Shown here piece by piece: positions 25,370 to 37,782 of a DNA stretch of 64,000 nt (position 1 is its first letter; each line of letters opens with the position of its first letter). The notes beneath the pieces were generated by a model. It saw only the letters and a list, made by a program, of their open reading frames with translations. It was not told the DNA's origin and ran no database searches. Location of the stretch: the NCBI GenBank assembly GCA_947095585.1, contig OX352765.1:29108254-29172253 (forward strand). The letters are read 5' to 3'. The position numbers were made by a program, and so were the translations under genes. This DNA is from Nephrocerus scutellatus. Lineage: Eukaryota; Arthropoda; Insecta; Diptera; Pipunculidae.

Positions 25370-25857
25370 AACCACAGTGTTACCTGGTACCACCCCACCA
25401 GTCAAATGATGGGGAATGTTGATGATCGTTATGGATAGGGTCGGTGGGGAGTAAATGGGTAATGGGGTTAAGTCTTGGAAGCTACGGGTATTGGTGTGGT
25501 GGTTGGTCGAAGGAAACGGAATCGTTAGGGTGGCGGTCGCTGTAGGGTGGGTCAGTGTATAGAAAATGGTTGGTGGGGTTATAAGAGGCTATTGATATTT
25601 ATGAGGGTGATGGAGTGAGTGAGTGAGTGCCAAACTGGATGACATCAGCTTGAAATCGGGACCGGTGGAAAGACTTTTTGCGGGAGGCCAGGACCGGACC
25701 CCGGTTGTAGAGCCAAATATAATGATGATGATGATGGTGATGATGATGGAGTGATGGGATGGTCGGTCATTGGGGAGAAGGCGTGGATATTGGGACCGAT
25801 GGAGGCGATGGTTGGGTAATGAAGCCACGAGCAACGCCGGGCATTTCAGCAAGTATT
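25370..25857 (-). repeat. Dispersed repeat R2-like copy, interrupted by an RTE 3' end
   Basis: Minus-strand reading begins ACTTGCTGAAATGCCCGGCG, followed by a C-rich tract with repeated CCACC and CCATC words, a composition also found in the R2 copy at 43.9 kb. It is split by the insertion at 25619-25743. The downstream (low-coordinate) end is unclear. Non-coding; minus-strand frames here are composition artefacts. Confidence 0.5.
25619..25743 (+). mobile_element. RTE-like LINE 3' end inserted in R2, with 11-bp duplication
   Basis: Carries the conserved RTE 3' end: CCAAACTGGATGACATCAG, GGGACCGGTGGA, GGCCAGGACCGGACCCCGGT and GTAGAGCCAAAT, then a (GAT)n tail. The flanks share TGATGGAGTGA (25608-25618 and 25744-25754). 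Because both the tail and the host are GAT/GTGA-rich, the duplication is less certain than those at 12.3 and 30.8 kb. Only about 125 bp of the element is present. Confidence 0.8.
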
Positions 25858-25859
25858 TT

Positions 25860-28800
25860 TATTATTTTTTTTTTAGCAAAAAGTTAAGAAACGAGTTATT
25901 TTTATGGTTCTTTTAAATGAGATTTCTCTAAAATATTTAGAGTATAACATGAGCATTCCCAAATCACAAGGTAATTATATCAATGTAGATTTAAAAGAGT
26001 TATATAACCCTTAATTACATCCTTCATAGAAAATATTCTAAATATATAGGTTTCCAGAAATTATTGCTAGTTTTGATTATTTAATTCCCCTCTCCCCCAA
26101 GAACCAGTTTTCTCTGGTCACTATAAAAGATTTTTATCTCTTCACCTTAAGTCTCCCTGAAGACCAGACTAAGCCTTACAACACACTGCATTTATACTCG
26201 TATAGTTGATTGGATTCGCTGCTTGTAAAAATCGCTACACGCGCAGGAAAATAACTCTTAAATAAAAACATAACAATTTGCAATGAAAATGGTTGGCCAT
26301 AGTTTTATTGATGCAAAACGATCGTAAATCTCAACGTTTGCTAAAAATCGAAAAACAACTCAACTCGCTGTGTATTAGCGGGCATACATACAATAAACAA
26401 GGCGATCGAGTAGCCACGCCGATAATCGCTTAACGGGAGATGCCTCCCCACTCACTCACTCACTCACGCTCCTGCTCCTTTTTTGTATTTGATTTTTGCA
26501 ATTTTATGGTTTTGGCATTCGACTTTAGTATGTTTCCTTTATTTGAATTGTCGTCTTATTTTGGCTCCTAGTCTAGTACACTTTAAAAAGAGATAGGATC
26601 ACGTATACTCGTATACATGTATGCTTGGCTCGAGCTAATGATCTTCAGCATGAAAAATTCAATGAATAATTTCAACAACAACAATTACCTTCTGCTTGTA
26701 TGTAGGTACTAGTATTTTAATGATCGTTCATATTATTGCGAATTGGAACGAATTTAAGTGTCGCCAGAGTATAAATTGCCATATTGGCCTGCATATAATA
26801 ATATTATATATATATAATATATATATATATGTATATATGTGTGTATTCAACCCGTGTTTTCATTTACAGTTGCCTATATTGTGGTATTTGTTGTATGCAA
26901 ATGATCCAGTATGGTGGCTTATTAGTGCTTTACACGTTCATATATTCTTGGAGTCAACTTTTTATGGTCGAAGCCCCTTTCTCAGAAACAGAGTACACAA
27001 AACAAATTTCAATGAAAATTGAAAGTCTATTTCTTTCTGTGCACTGAAGTATTTAAATAATTTTACCTCAAACTAAATAACCTAATCGAAACAATTTTCT
27101 CTGTCAGTTAAAGTATACGTTAAATTTTGCATGAAACTCGCCGTCTGAAAATGGTAAATATTTGCCGAATTTTCTTGAAAACAGTTCTTAACTGCAGACT
27201 AGTTGATTAGGTAACGCACAGTAAAACTATAGATACAACGGACGTGGAAAGAAAAGAACAGACCGAACGCATCGCTAAACTGATGGAACCACCAACAGGT
27301 GGACGTAAAAATTGACAGACATCATCTGTGTAGCGAATAAAGTAGCAATATATATACAACGAGGAATTCAAGCTGAAGTTAGCCGAACTGGAAGGCCGTC
27401 TAACGTTCAGCTCTTGCGGAAGTGAGCTATTTGAATTATCGTTGGTGGGCAATGAAGAACTGATGATGCCTGGCAATGGCAATGCAATTTAGAGTAGTCC
27501 TGATTTTTCAATGCGAAATACGAAAATGATAAGCTGTTTGAAGACTCCAAATCGGATGCTAAATTTAATTCAAGCCAGTGCAGTAAATCCGACCGAACAA
27601 CATCTTCTAGATGTATGCTAATCAAGTGTTGTTTTACTTTGTTTAATAAGCTGTTAACTATTGACGCTGACATTACAAATTGTTGCGTAATGTTTTAAGC
27701 ACTTTATTAATTGAGATAGCGTAGAATTATAATGATAGAGTGGTTATCATGGGTTGTGGGTTGTTTGATTTCCTACGTTGTTTTTGATTTAATTGATTGT
27801 AATTTTAGTCTAAGAGCCAGTGGTCGGCAAACTTACGGTATTTCGACAAACCCTATACCTACTCTGTTATACCTGCAGTATATGTAATAGGGACTCATTA
27901 ATCCGACCGGTGATATCTATAGAGTCGCGCAGGTATGAAAAGTGTACAAATTTGACCAAGTTCAACGTCATAGCGACAAGGATGAAAGTAACATTTTTTA
28001 AAATATTTAAGTATTGTTATTAAAAAAATACAGAGGTATATAGCTATGGCCGTTCCAAGGTCCAATTTTTTTAATTTTCAGGTTTCTAATAAACCTCCCC
28101 GGACTATTCATATCCATATACTAAGATAATATGGATAAGTATAGATTAGTATAGATTGAGAGGAAGCTGCGATCACAAGACGCAGGTTTTGCTTGGTTAT
28201 AGAATATTCGATATCAATAATTCTTAATCGTCTCCAGGCTGTATCGTCTAATAATACTCCTAACAAACCGTATAAGTACAATTATTGTACCTTCATGTTT
28301 TGTAGGAAAACGTTAGCTTATACGAAAAGTTAACAGCATATACATTTCAAAGCATACCTACCGTCATAAAAACAAAACTGATTAAAATTGCTATTCTGAT
28401 TTATAAGATCTTGCAACGAAAATATACGAATAGGTGTACTCGTATAATCGGGTTACCCTGAACCAATAATACAAGGGATCTGTATGCATGTTTAACCATT
28501 GACAAGTGTTTTTTTGGTGACAGTACTTGACCACTAGTGAGAAAAAAAAGAAGAAAAGATCTTGAAAATGTCCCACCTCCGATAATTCCTTCACAATTTT
28601 CTAAATTAAATCAGCTATGTTATTGAACTCAAGGAAAATTACGAAAACATATATATGTATATATCACCTGGGTTACAATGAGAAGTACAGAAAATGTCTG
28701 TCAGGAAATATGCAGCCCAACAAATACAATTTACATGCAACAATGATGCAACAGTCTACTGCTAAAGAAAAACTAACAAATCCTTCTTCTATCATCCATG

Positions 28801-29180
28801 CATACGACTGGTGGAGAACTCTAAGAGGAACAAACAGCCAAAGATTAGAAGAACAATTTTTAACCATAGCCGGAGTCGGTAATATGGTTATAATTTTAAT
28901 GGGGTACCCGAAGATCATGCATTGGACTCTGGCTTATTTTAACAACAGTTATTGAATTATAGTCGTATTATCTGCATTTCATTTTGGGGAATAGATCAAC
29001 GGAGAAAGTTCCTTATAGATCTGGCCAATCAGGCTTACATGCCGTAAGAGCTTAAGCTTATAGTATCAGACGAATGAAGATAAAAAATCATTCCTTCTAG
29101 ATCTGGTAGAAAAAATTCTCAAATTGTAATCGGGAAGAAAATAAAACGTGTGCTGGTGACTGCTTAGTTAGCAAGTTATT
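25860..29180. other. No confirmed gene; microsatellites and one possible decayed coding tract
   Basis: A (CACT)n run lies at about 26448-26467 and an AT-dinucleotide tract at about 26792-26840. At 27205-27640 plus-strand frames give protein-like but interrupted stretches (VERKEQTERIAKLMEPP; FKLKLAELEGRLTFSSCG; NRMLNLIQASAVNPTEQ) that I do not recognise. The 112-codon frame at 28617-28955 has no motif. Confidence 0.45.
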
Positions 29181-29184
29181 ATTA

Positions 29185-30029
29185 CGAGTGTGGTTTGATA
29201 AGTCAGTGACATTTTGAATAAAGGATATTTTTTCGGCAAAAAGGCGTTTTATATCTTAATATTATTTTCCTATCAATTTAGAGGTTTTCTCAAGGTCCCA
29301 AAATAGGCGTTTTTTCAGTGATGCCGTCTTTGTTAGAGCCATATCTCTTACTGCCCAGCCATTTCTTTAGGTTCGGAAACAGGAAATAGCCGCATGGGGG
29401 CTAAATCTAGAGATTTATACTGGATGGGGTAACGGTTCGTAGCCCATGGTGGCTACACACGTGTGCACCCGTGAATTTTCTTGATGGAACAGCACTTTTT
29501 TCTTCGCCTTCTTCTTGCTTTATATCAATATCGAATCTGTCCGAAAGCTCTTAATAATATTCGCCGGTGATCGTTTTAACCTTTTCACGGTAATTGGTGT
29601 AAATAAAACCGCATGCGTTCCAAAAAAATGTGGCCATGAACTTGTTGGCCGACAGACCTGCCTTGTGCTTTCTTCGGTGCACGTTCATCCAGAGAACCGA
29701 CTGTCCGGATTGTTCCTTGGTCTCTGGTTTATTGTAGTGGATTCCTGTTTCAGCCACGGTTACGAAACGGTTCAGAAACTCGTTCGGATTATGGCTGATC
29801 ATCGCCAAATACTCCATTGAAATTCAGCACACGAAATTCACTTTTTTCCATTTCGGTGAAGTTCACGAGGTTGTCTGTTTTCAATGTCTGTCAAACACAA
29901 AATAAATGATGCAGCATGCTAAAATTTGAAAGTAGTCTATTAATAGATGGCAGCTAATGAAAGCACTGCTGTATTTAAATTTACTTCGCGGGAAATTCAA
30001 AAAGTCACTGACTTATCAAACTGCAATCG
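29185..30029 (-). mobile_element. Mariner-type transposon, internally deleted, with terminal inverted repeats and TA duplication
   Basis: The left end has GTTTGATAAGTCAGTGAC and the right end, reverse-complemented, has the identical 18 bases. Both lie about 9 bp inside TA dinucleotides (29183-29184 and 30030-30031). On the minus strand a mariner transposase can be followed. MEKSEFRVLNF near 29855 is the N-terminus. After a deletion comes FVTVAETGIHYNKPETKEQS (29700-29765; the first catalytic Asp of VDETWIHY is Ala here). KVMATVFW-like sequence, KTITGEYY, and a frameshifted KVLFHQENSRVHT near 29490 follow, where the second catalytic Asp is Glu. Length 845 bp against about 1.3 kb for intact mariners. 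Two catalytic losses plus frameshifts make it inactive. Confidence 0.93.
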
Positions 30030-30034
30030 TATAA

Positions 30035-30749
30035 CGAACATCTTTTTTATTTTCCGCAGAGAGAGAAAGTTTTAAAATATCCCCACGGCAACAGTAATAT
30101 ATGCAACAGACAATAATTATATGATGATCACCATTTTGCTGATTCTATTTCTGATTAATAATAAATTATTCAAACCAAAAACGCTTTCTTTAAAGACCAA
30201 TTTCGAACAAAATGTAAGCTAGGATTTGCGAAACATCTGTTTTAAATTTTACCTTGTCACCAAATATCCAATTATTTGGCGTACATCAATAGAACAAACG
30301 CATAAAAAGATTTTACAAAAAAAATTAAAATATTTTACATAAAACTTTCCAACCGAAAATGATTTTACTCCAATATCATAAGAACAATAAACTCAGTTTG
30401 GTATCAAGCTACAAATTCTGTGAATTTCCTAAACAAAAATTATATCAAAATTTCTTCCTACCGTGGGAAATTATTATACAAGTTTCGTTGCCCGAAGACA
30501 ATTGAAAAAACAACATTTTTATTTACATTTCGATTGATAAAAGCAAGAGCGTGCATGCGCAGCGTTCAACCACTGCATAAACATAAGTAAACAAAACTAC
30601 AACGTATGAAGGTGGCATTGCTCTGTAGTCAAGCGGCATCATTAGTCTACTTTTTTACATAGGTTCTACATATTTGTTTAAATGGAAAGTGTTATCAAAA
30701 GAGCTTTTAATCAAGTTGTTAATGATTTCCGGAATGTTTAACACACTGC
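30035..30749. other. No gene seen
   Basis: AT-rich spacer between the mariner and the RTE insertion; no motif recognised. Confidence 0.5.
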
Positions 30750-30760
30750 ATTATGTAAGC

Positions 30761-31459
30761 TTATAAGTACATGGTGGCAACGTCTGCGAGTAGAAGATCT
30801 AACATGGGTCCCGCAATTAAAATAGTGGAGCGCGAGTTTGAAGTAGTGCAATCTTTAAACTATCTCGGGTCAACTGTAACAGCCGATAATAGCGTGGAAT
30901 TAGAAATACGCGCACAGTTCCTTAAAGCCGACAAGGCCTACTTGAGTCTGTCAAGATTCTTCAAATCCAGTAAATTAACATCCAAGCTGCTGGTATATAA
31001 GACAATGGTCATACCAGTACTTATGTACATATGGATCCGAGACTTGGGTGCTTAGCAAATAGCTTTCTGACCTCTTAGCCGCGCTCGAGAGAAAAGTCTC
31101 TTGTTGGCCCCGTATGTGAGGAAGGACGATTCCGGAGAATCTATAATTATGAGATCTACGAGCGTTACCGCGATGTCAACATCGTGAAGAGAATTATGCT
31201 CGGTAGGCTCCGGTGGGCAGGACACCTAGCTCACATGAGCGTAGAGGATCCTGCTCGGAAATTGCTTTGCGGTAGAAGTTATTTGGAACACGTTATCAAG
31301 GCCGGCCAAGCCTTCGCTGGAAGAATGGCGTTGGCCAGGACGCCCAGAGTTAAGGGATGCCAAACTAGATGACATCGGCTCGAAATGGGACCGGTGGAGA
31401 GATTTTTTGCAGGAGGCCAGGACCGGACACCGGTTGTAGAGCCAAATATGTTGATGATG
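30761..31459 (+). mobile_element. 5'-truncated RTE-like LINE with 11-bp target-site duplication
   Basis: The copy starts inside the reverse transcriptase (KxTKYMVA region) and reads IVEREFEVVQSLNYLGSTV (from about 30819), FLKADKAYLSLSRFFKSS and LTSKLLVYKTMVIPVLMY to about 31029. After frameshifts come RIMLGRLRWAGHLAHM (from about 31187) and DPARKLLCGRSY. It closes with the RTE 3' end GTAGAGCCAAATATG and a GAT tail. ATTATGTAAGC flanks both sides (30750-30760 and 31460-31470), fixing the ends to the base. About 80% of a normal element, including the endonuclease and RT active site, was never copied. Peptides match the RTE copies at 54.0-54.5 and 56.4-56.9 kb. Confidence 0.92.
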
Positions 31460-31470
31460 ATTATGTAAGC

Positions 31471-33365
31471 CTGAATATTTGTTGCTTCGGGCAGAAAAAT
31501 ATTATTTTTAAAAACCTTAAAAATAAAAATGCATTATTCAAGTCAAGTGTAAGTGTTTCGCGAAATTTACATGAAATCTTTTACAAAAATTGACACTGAA
31601 TAAGAATCTTAATTAGCATTTTTAAAACATTACTTTTAAAACATTCGTTACGAACAATGGTATCTATGTAGAGTATTTATGATATTTTACATACGCAATC
31701 ATGGGGAGTATTTAATTAAATCGGGTGCATACCTTTCAGCTTAAATTTTCCGCCTCCACCAAATTTAGATATTACTTTATCAAAGCAGAAATTACATTAA
31801 GCTAAAGTTTTCCCAATTCAGTTTTCCACTCTGTCTAAAATTAAGAAAAATAAGAAAAGGTGCCAACGAACGAGTGGTCATACAGAGATTGCTGATTAAA
31901 TTCGCTGTGCGCGGTAAATTCCTTCGCGGTTTTTTACTTAGGGTTTTGTTGCGTTTTCTTCAACTGGGTGCCGTGACTAAAAAAATGGCATAAATTTAGA
32001 TAAGTCTCGTTTCCCGGAATTATTCAAGTTATGCAAGAATTTTGTAAAATGCTCAACTTGAGTGTTAGACTATACCCAAAATTTATAAAGATATGCATCA
32101 TCAGTTAGTCCTTTTATAACAAGAGCTCCTACTATTGATCTTTTTATGGTTATTACAGTATTTGATAATAAAAAGCATCAGAAAGTTCTATTGATAAAAG
32201 TCATAAAACCTCTTTAGTTAACAAAATCCTCGAACAGGAAATGCACTTGTTGGTCTTCTCATTTATCAGCGACTGTATTGTAACATTTGCCTGACATTTC
32301 TTCTGAATTTCAGAGAAACAACAAACCAACTGAGGGAATTCAAATCGGGTAATCACATCAAGAATGATCGTCCAATTTTTTGTTGAATCTTTGGTTAAAC
32401 GAAATGTCACGAGTCATGCGATGAGTTCTGACGATAAAAGAGACCTACCAGATCATACCTGCAGTAACACAGTATGCACAGTCAATTATTTATAAATTTA
32501 TCGGGAATTTTGTCACATTAAATCGACAAAGTGTCACTTCTGTTTAATTTCTTACGCTACCGAATCATCGGACACACAGTGAGCTGAGTACACCTCACCG
32601 CGATTGAATCAGATCAGATTTTTCGATTACATGTACTGTATATTCCAGAAGTGAATCGAATTAATCATAAATGTTCTGTCACAGCAAAGTTCCACAAGAT
32701 ATTTGCCGCTGATGATGATTAATATTGTATAAGGGATTACCAAATAAAATGGAAATGTTATAAAAAATCTCAAAATGGATTTTGCTTAAAGGAGATGATG
32801 AATATTTTCTTATAAATTACATTGGCACATATCTAACAATATCAGAAAATAAGTCAATACCTATCAAGGTTGACCAAATTTTTCTATAACTAAATAAAAT
32901 CTTGGGAGATTATATGCGATTTTGGTTTTCTTCGTCAATATTTGGTTTGACGTTAATTTCTACAAACCAAAATAAAGTCAAAGTAAAGTATGCCACATAG
33001 CTCTGTACTTTGGGTAAAACAAGAATGCAATGAATTTCTGAACGTTTATCTGGAGTACCATGGGAAAATGTCAAATAATATGCTGGACTGTGCGCTGTTC
33101 CGTTGAGGTACAGTACCATTCGAGGTACAATCTTATAGACTTCTACCTTTTTATTAATCTCTCTCTCTTAATCCATAATGCCAATGCTGAAGGCAAGGAT
33201 TATAAAATTGTAAATTCATTTGCATTTAAAAAAATAAAAAATATAAAAATGAAGTTGAGTTAAACGTTGAAAGTTTGTCCAGTCTTGTCACTAAGGCATT
33301 TTTTAGGTAACTCCTATTTATTTTATAATAAAGTACTTTTTTTAAAGGATCAAGTTTAAAAATAA
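31471..33365. other. No gene seen; AT-rich sequence
   Basis: No coding or repeat family recognised in any frame. Confidence 0.55.
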
Positions 33366-33369
33366 GTGA

Positions 33370-33590
33370 GCGCCGTGGCTCTAGTTGGTTTGTGCGTTGG
33401 ACTTCTAAGCAGGCGATTCCTGGTGCGAATCCCAGAAAGACCAAAAATCTTTTTCACGGTCCCAGTTCTCAAAAATGTCTGACAAACTTCCAAAAGTAAT
33501 AACTCGTCACGGAAAGCATCTCAATTCAATACGGCATTAAATTGTAGGTCCCTTCCAATTGTGTGTAAAAAAAATAACACACACCATATG
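33370..33590 (+). repeat. tRNA-headed SINE, copy 2 (3' end diverged)
   Basis: The head is GCGCCGTGGCTCTAGTTGG (A-box region), then GGTGCGAATCCCAG (B box with one change from GGTTCGAATCC). The shared body follows: TTTTTCACGGT, GTCACGGAAAGCATCTCAAT and ATTAAATTGTAGGTCCCTTC. After about 33575 the sequence no longer matches the other copies, so the last block (AGGCCTTGGACCGCAA) is lost. Confidence 0.8.
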
Positions 33591-33594
33591 AATA

Positions 33595-33885
33595 GAAATG
33601 CACACATGTTCAAAAAAATTTGCACACAGTGTGTTGTCGTTGGGAAATTAGGAAGAGGACAAGAGAATATGTCTAATACATATGAGTCTCCCAGATTATA
33701 CAGATGCGGAAATACAAAAATTAGCAATATTTGGGCAGTACTTCCGTGAATGGTTATTGGTAGAGCCGTGCGCTCAGGTTGAGGCAGTAGTATTGCGGAT
33801 GGTTTGAAATGTGCCTTTATATATTAGCAAGCTCAGAAGGAGTGAATTACTTTTTCCACCATATCAGGAAACCTAAATATTAGAA
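33595..33885. other. No gene seen
   Basis: Spacer between the SINE and the CR1-like fragments. Frames at 33521-33727 (minus) and 33561-33749 (plus) overlap the SINE 3' part and are not genes. Confidence 0.45.
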
Positions 33886-33889
33886 TTTT

Positions 33890-34290
33890 TGTGATTACAA
33901 ATATGTGGTCATTCTAACGAAGCTTGTTGTTGACGCATATGTCCAAAGGCTTAGGTTTCTTCGATGCAAGTGTCACTCATGGATTAAGGTTATAGGCGTG
34001 TGTCTCATTTTGTTGAGAGGAGAAAGCATTGGATTTAATATGCATACAATTCTGCTGTATTGTGTATGTAATCCCTACAATGTTAAGCTGTCAAGTTCAG
34101 AATTTACCATGCCTAATAGATGTTGTTGTTAATGCTCCACTTGTGACGTGCAAAAAGTGTGAACTCATATGAAAAGCTAAGAGCGCCGTCGTCAGCGAAA
34201 TATTGAGTTAGAAAATGTAGCGGACATGAATGAAATCAATTACAAAAATTAGAAATAGCGTCGGAGACAAAACAGAGCTTTGCATGTGCA
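33890..34290 (-). pseudogene. CR1-like LINE reverse transcriptase fragment, second copy
   Basis: Minus-strand reading gives SSVLSPTLFLIFVIDF near 34270, then FADDGALSFSYEF at about 34164-34200, the catalytic FADD block. Plus-strand words near 33903 (ATATGTGGTCATTCTAACGA) recur at 34688 (ATATGTGGTCATTCCAACGA) in the neighbouring copy, showing that two homologous segments lie in the same orientation. Many stops. It abuts the C-terminal end of the larger copy at about 34300-34330, so the pair is head-to-tail. Confidence 0.75.
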
Positions 34291-34319
34291 TGCATTTTGA
34301 ATGCATGTGAATCATATTA

Positions 34320-36060
34320 ATTCGGGAATACAGAGCTTGGTAAGGAATTCCACATTCGTGCTGCACGACGAAATAAAGAGTCTCCAAACTAAACAGTTTA
34401 CCGGCTTGACGGTAAAATTTGCGCATGTTAAGCGCAACGGGTATTGCGTTTGAATTTAAAGAGAGGTGGGATGCAACTGGCTGTTTCTCTTGAGCACCGT
34501 TTGTGGAAGAAACGATAGAAAAGTGACAAGCAGGAAACGTTCCTGCGGTGTTTAAGCAAATCTATTGATTTCGCTATGTTTACGTCACTTATAAGTTTTA
34601 TCGAACGCTTCTGTATTCTGTCAAGCAGATACAAGGTGGTCTTTGGTGCATGAAAGTTATACTACTGGGGCGAATGACGACGTTGAATATGTGGTCATTC
34701 CAACGAAGCTTGTCGTTGGCACACATACCAAGATTTGCTAGTTTTTCTGTTTTCTCGATGCAAGTGACATTAATGGATATAATGGCTGAAGGTTACTACT
34801 TCGCTTTTGCTTTAACGAAAAAGACTGCATTGTATTTTAGAAGCGTTAAATTCGACTCTATTGTGTTCTCCTAGTTCAACATCCGCAGAGAAAGGACGTG
34901 AACCTGCGAATATATAAGAGAAGCTAAGAAAGCTGTCGTCAGCAAAGGAATCTCTTGGATTAGAAGTTACAGACAGAATATCTTTAATGAAAATGAGAAA
35001 GAGTGTAGAAGACAAAATACAACCCTGAGTAATATCCGCATTTATGCGGTACAGACATCCAACACAACTTGGATTGAACGGTTTGAAAGATAGCTTCTAA
35101 TCCACTGAAGCAGGGTTATATCGACTGCAAATGCACGCATTTTAGACAGAAAGGCTTGATGCAAAACTCTGTGTAATGCCTTTGAAATATCAAGTGCTAC
35201 AACTTTGCGTTCACCAAACTTGTGAAAAGACTGGTTCGACTTTTCGGTGAGATATGCCATCAGATGACTAGTAGAACGTTGTCCACTAAAACCATATTAG
35301 CGGTCATTGAGTAGTTGTCGTGATTCAAGATATTTCATAAGCTGACGGGTTATCGGCGTTTCCGTGACCTTAGAAAGAAGGGACGTTATTGCTATTGGTT
35401 GGTAGAAGAGAGACATGACGGTTCGCCTTTTTTTTGTGTAGGCTGGACAAATGCTGTTTTCCAACTACTCGGAAAAAGTCCAGAAGAATAGGATAAGTAA
35501 AAAACCTTACGCTATGGTAATGCCAGCGATAAAGAACACCTCTTCAGAAGTAATGGGGGAATACCATCTTGTCCAGCGGATTTGTGTATGCTGAGCTTAA
35601 AAGTTAAAACTCTAGCAACTTCACGAGTACAAACGACCACAAGTTGGAAGTACAGGTGAAAGCATAGCACAGTCTGAAAGTATGAAGCTAGCTGCAAAAT
35701 TTGCAGCAAATAGATTGGCCTTTTTCTTAGAGCTTACAGCTCTAAGTGAATGATCGTTGGAACTGACGATGAGGCAGTATTTTTGATTCTTTTCACGATT
35801 TTTTACTACTTTTAGGACATTGTGGCGAATTTGGCTCGCCGAGTTTTTACATTGCAATCATTACTGGCACGCTTGTATTTTTGTCGGTTTTCCTCTGTGG
35901 GGTTTGCTTTGTACAACCGAAAGCTTACATACCTTTTCCTAGAAGCCTCCTTGCAGCTTTGGTTTGACAGACTTAATTCTTTAAGGAATAACGGCTTTCA
36001 TACTAAGGTGAATGATGTTTGTAATCGCAACAGAGGAGGCATCCACGTCGGTACTTAGGA
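34320..36060 (-). pseudogene. CR1-like LINE pol relic (linker, reverse transcriptase, C-terminus)
   Basis: Minus-strand blocks in order: a basic linker (RFRLYKANPTEENRQKYKRA-like region, 35880-35930); VLxxL-IHKSAGQDGIPPLLLKRC (about 35530-35605); FYQPIAITSLLSKVTET (about 35360-35410); KVVALDISKALHRVLHQAF (about 35150-35205, Asp of the first catalytic motif present); SFADDSFLSFSYIF (about 34905-34945); LLDRIQKRSIKLISD (about 34590-34630); and RRNVSCLSLFYRFFHKRCS (about 34490-34545). Known: this order and the C-terminal LSLFYRxxxxRCS are typical of CR1 and jockey-group LINEs without RNase H. Numerous frameshifts and stops; the endonuclease is absent. Confidence 0.85.
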
Positions 36061-36064
36061 AGAT

Positions 36065-37775
36065 TAGCGACCTTAAATTCATAATTCAAATCATAATGCA
36101 TATTTAAACACAAGGTTTACAAATTATAATTAGAAATTATCGATTTCTTTTCAAATATATAAAAACTAAAATATCTACAAAGATTTATTAGATTTGAATT
36201 AGTCGAAATATTTTCCTCGTCAAGTTTTAATCCTATTAACGCAAATATTCAAAAGCATTGTAGCATTAAATTTCCAGAAAGAAAATAACAAATTTCAATT
36301 CCGTTCCCTCTTCTTGCCTGCTAAAAAATTAAATTTTCTTTCATCCTAATAATTGCTGATAATTAAAAGCATAAAACATTTAAACCGTTAATAAATCCTT
36401 TGGTTTTAATGTGTTTTAACGTTTTATAATATTTAACGACCCTTGTAAAAAGATAGATTTGAAAGTTTTCTGTTAGTCCTCTTTTGACGGGATGGCACTA
36501 GTGCCCGTAATTGTGCTTAATTCGGTAATATTTGAAATGCAGATTAGCGAATCAATAATTTTTTACAACCGTACAACGAATTATTATAATGGGTCCTATT
36601 GTAGACTAGGCGAAAAGCTCTCAGAGACGGCCAGCACTGTGTAGGAAGAAAACACGAGATAACATCTATATGACTCTGCATCGATCAGCAAAGTCATAAA
36701 TTTTGTTGTCTTTTTGGTGGACAACTTCCAGCGCGCTTGTGAGTTTAATTTCCTCAATTAGCACAAATTCGCTTTAAGTTAATTCGATTCCGTACATGGA
36801 AAGCAAATAAAATTTAGCAGCAATGCCTTGAAAGAAGCGACAATGACTTATTTAGGAATTTATTATTATAAGGAATTACATAATATTAGCTTGTTTGGCT
36901 GTCTGAGCACATTTGGCGTGTTAGGGAAGCGAATTTATGTCACGTGTTATATTTTACATCAGATGTTGATCTTGTCTCTTGTACACTTCACAGAGTGGAA
37001 TCGCTGGTTTGTATATAAGTATATTAGTATTATAAATTCAATAATTAGGTGCCATCACGTCACTAGTTATTTCTTAATTAACTCAAATGTAGACACACTA
37101 GCATAATTATTATCTTTCAGATGTTAATTGTTGCTTTTAATAGTCAGCTTGTAAATTAAATCAGAAGCCAGAACGGCATATTCTCTCTTTGTCTTAGAAC
37201 AAAATGAAAAACATAAACAGAAATAGCAAACAACATAGATCCAGCTATTATGGCAAAGAAGTTGATATTAAAAGTCACCATGTTGCGGTGCAGTTGCTGT
37301 CTTGCTAAATTACGGTACAAATCTTAGTCGTTATTTCTATTTACGATGTGCGGGCTCTGAGGCTTTTGCATGCCACACAACTCTGACGATACCGCCCAAG
37401 TAAATTCTAAGCTTTGAGCAAATTTTGCGCTCCCGTCGCTTGGTGTTGTCTATTTGTCTTGTAACCATATATAGATAAACATGACACGCGTCTCACGATT
37501 ACTGTGTGTCTCTCTTTTTATTATTGATTTGTTTTACATAATTCAAGTATGGTATCGTGGGAACTTCTTTTTACGAATAACTGTTTTTGCACCAACGAAG
37601 ATAATTTAATTCAAATTCCACGGGATTTAAAAACAAGGTTATGGAATGCCCAAGGAACTACGGAATAAAGTGGTAGGTGGTCAAGCCAAAAATATTTATA
37701 TCTTCTTGATTACATTTAACAGGTTTTTTAAATCATTGAATGAATTTCACAAGTCTGCCCATGGTTAAGGGATCA
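36065..37775. other. No gene seen; AT-rich sequence
   Basis: No motif recognised. The 92-codon plus frame at 36828-37106 has no family resemblance and AT-driven composition. Confidence 0.5.
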
Positions 37776-37782
37776 ATTAGTT

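Noticed and set aside
28617..28955. 112-codon plus-strand frame as a host gene
   Set aside because: No recognisable domain, an overlapping minus-strand frame of similar length, and AT-driven composition. No basis for calling it.
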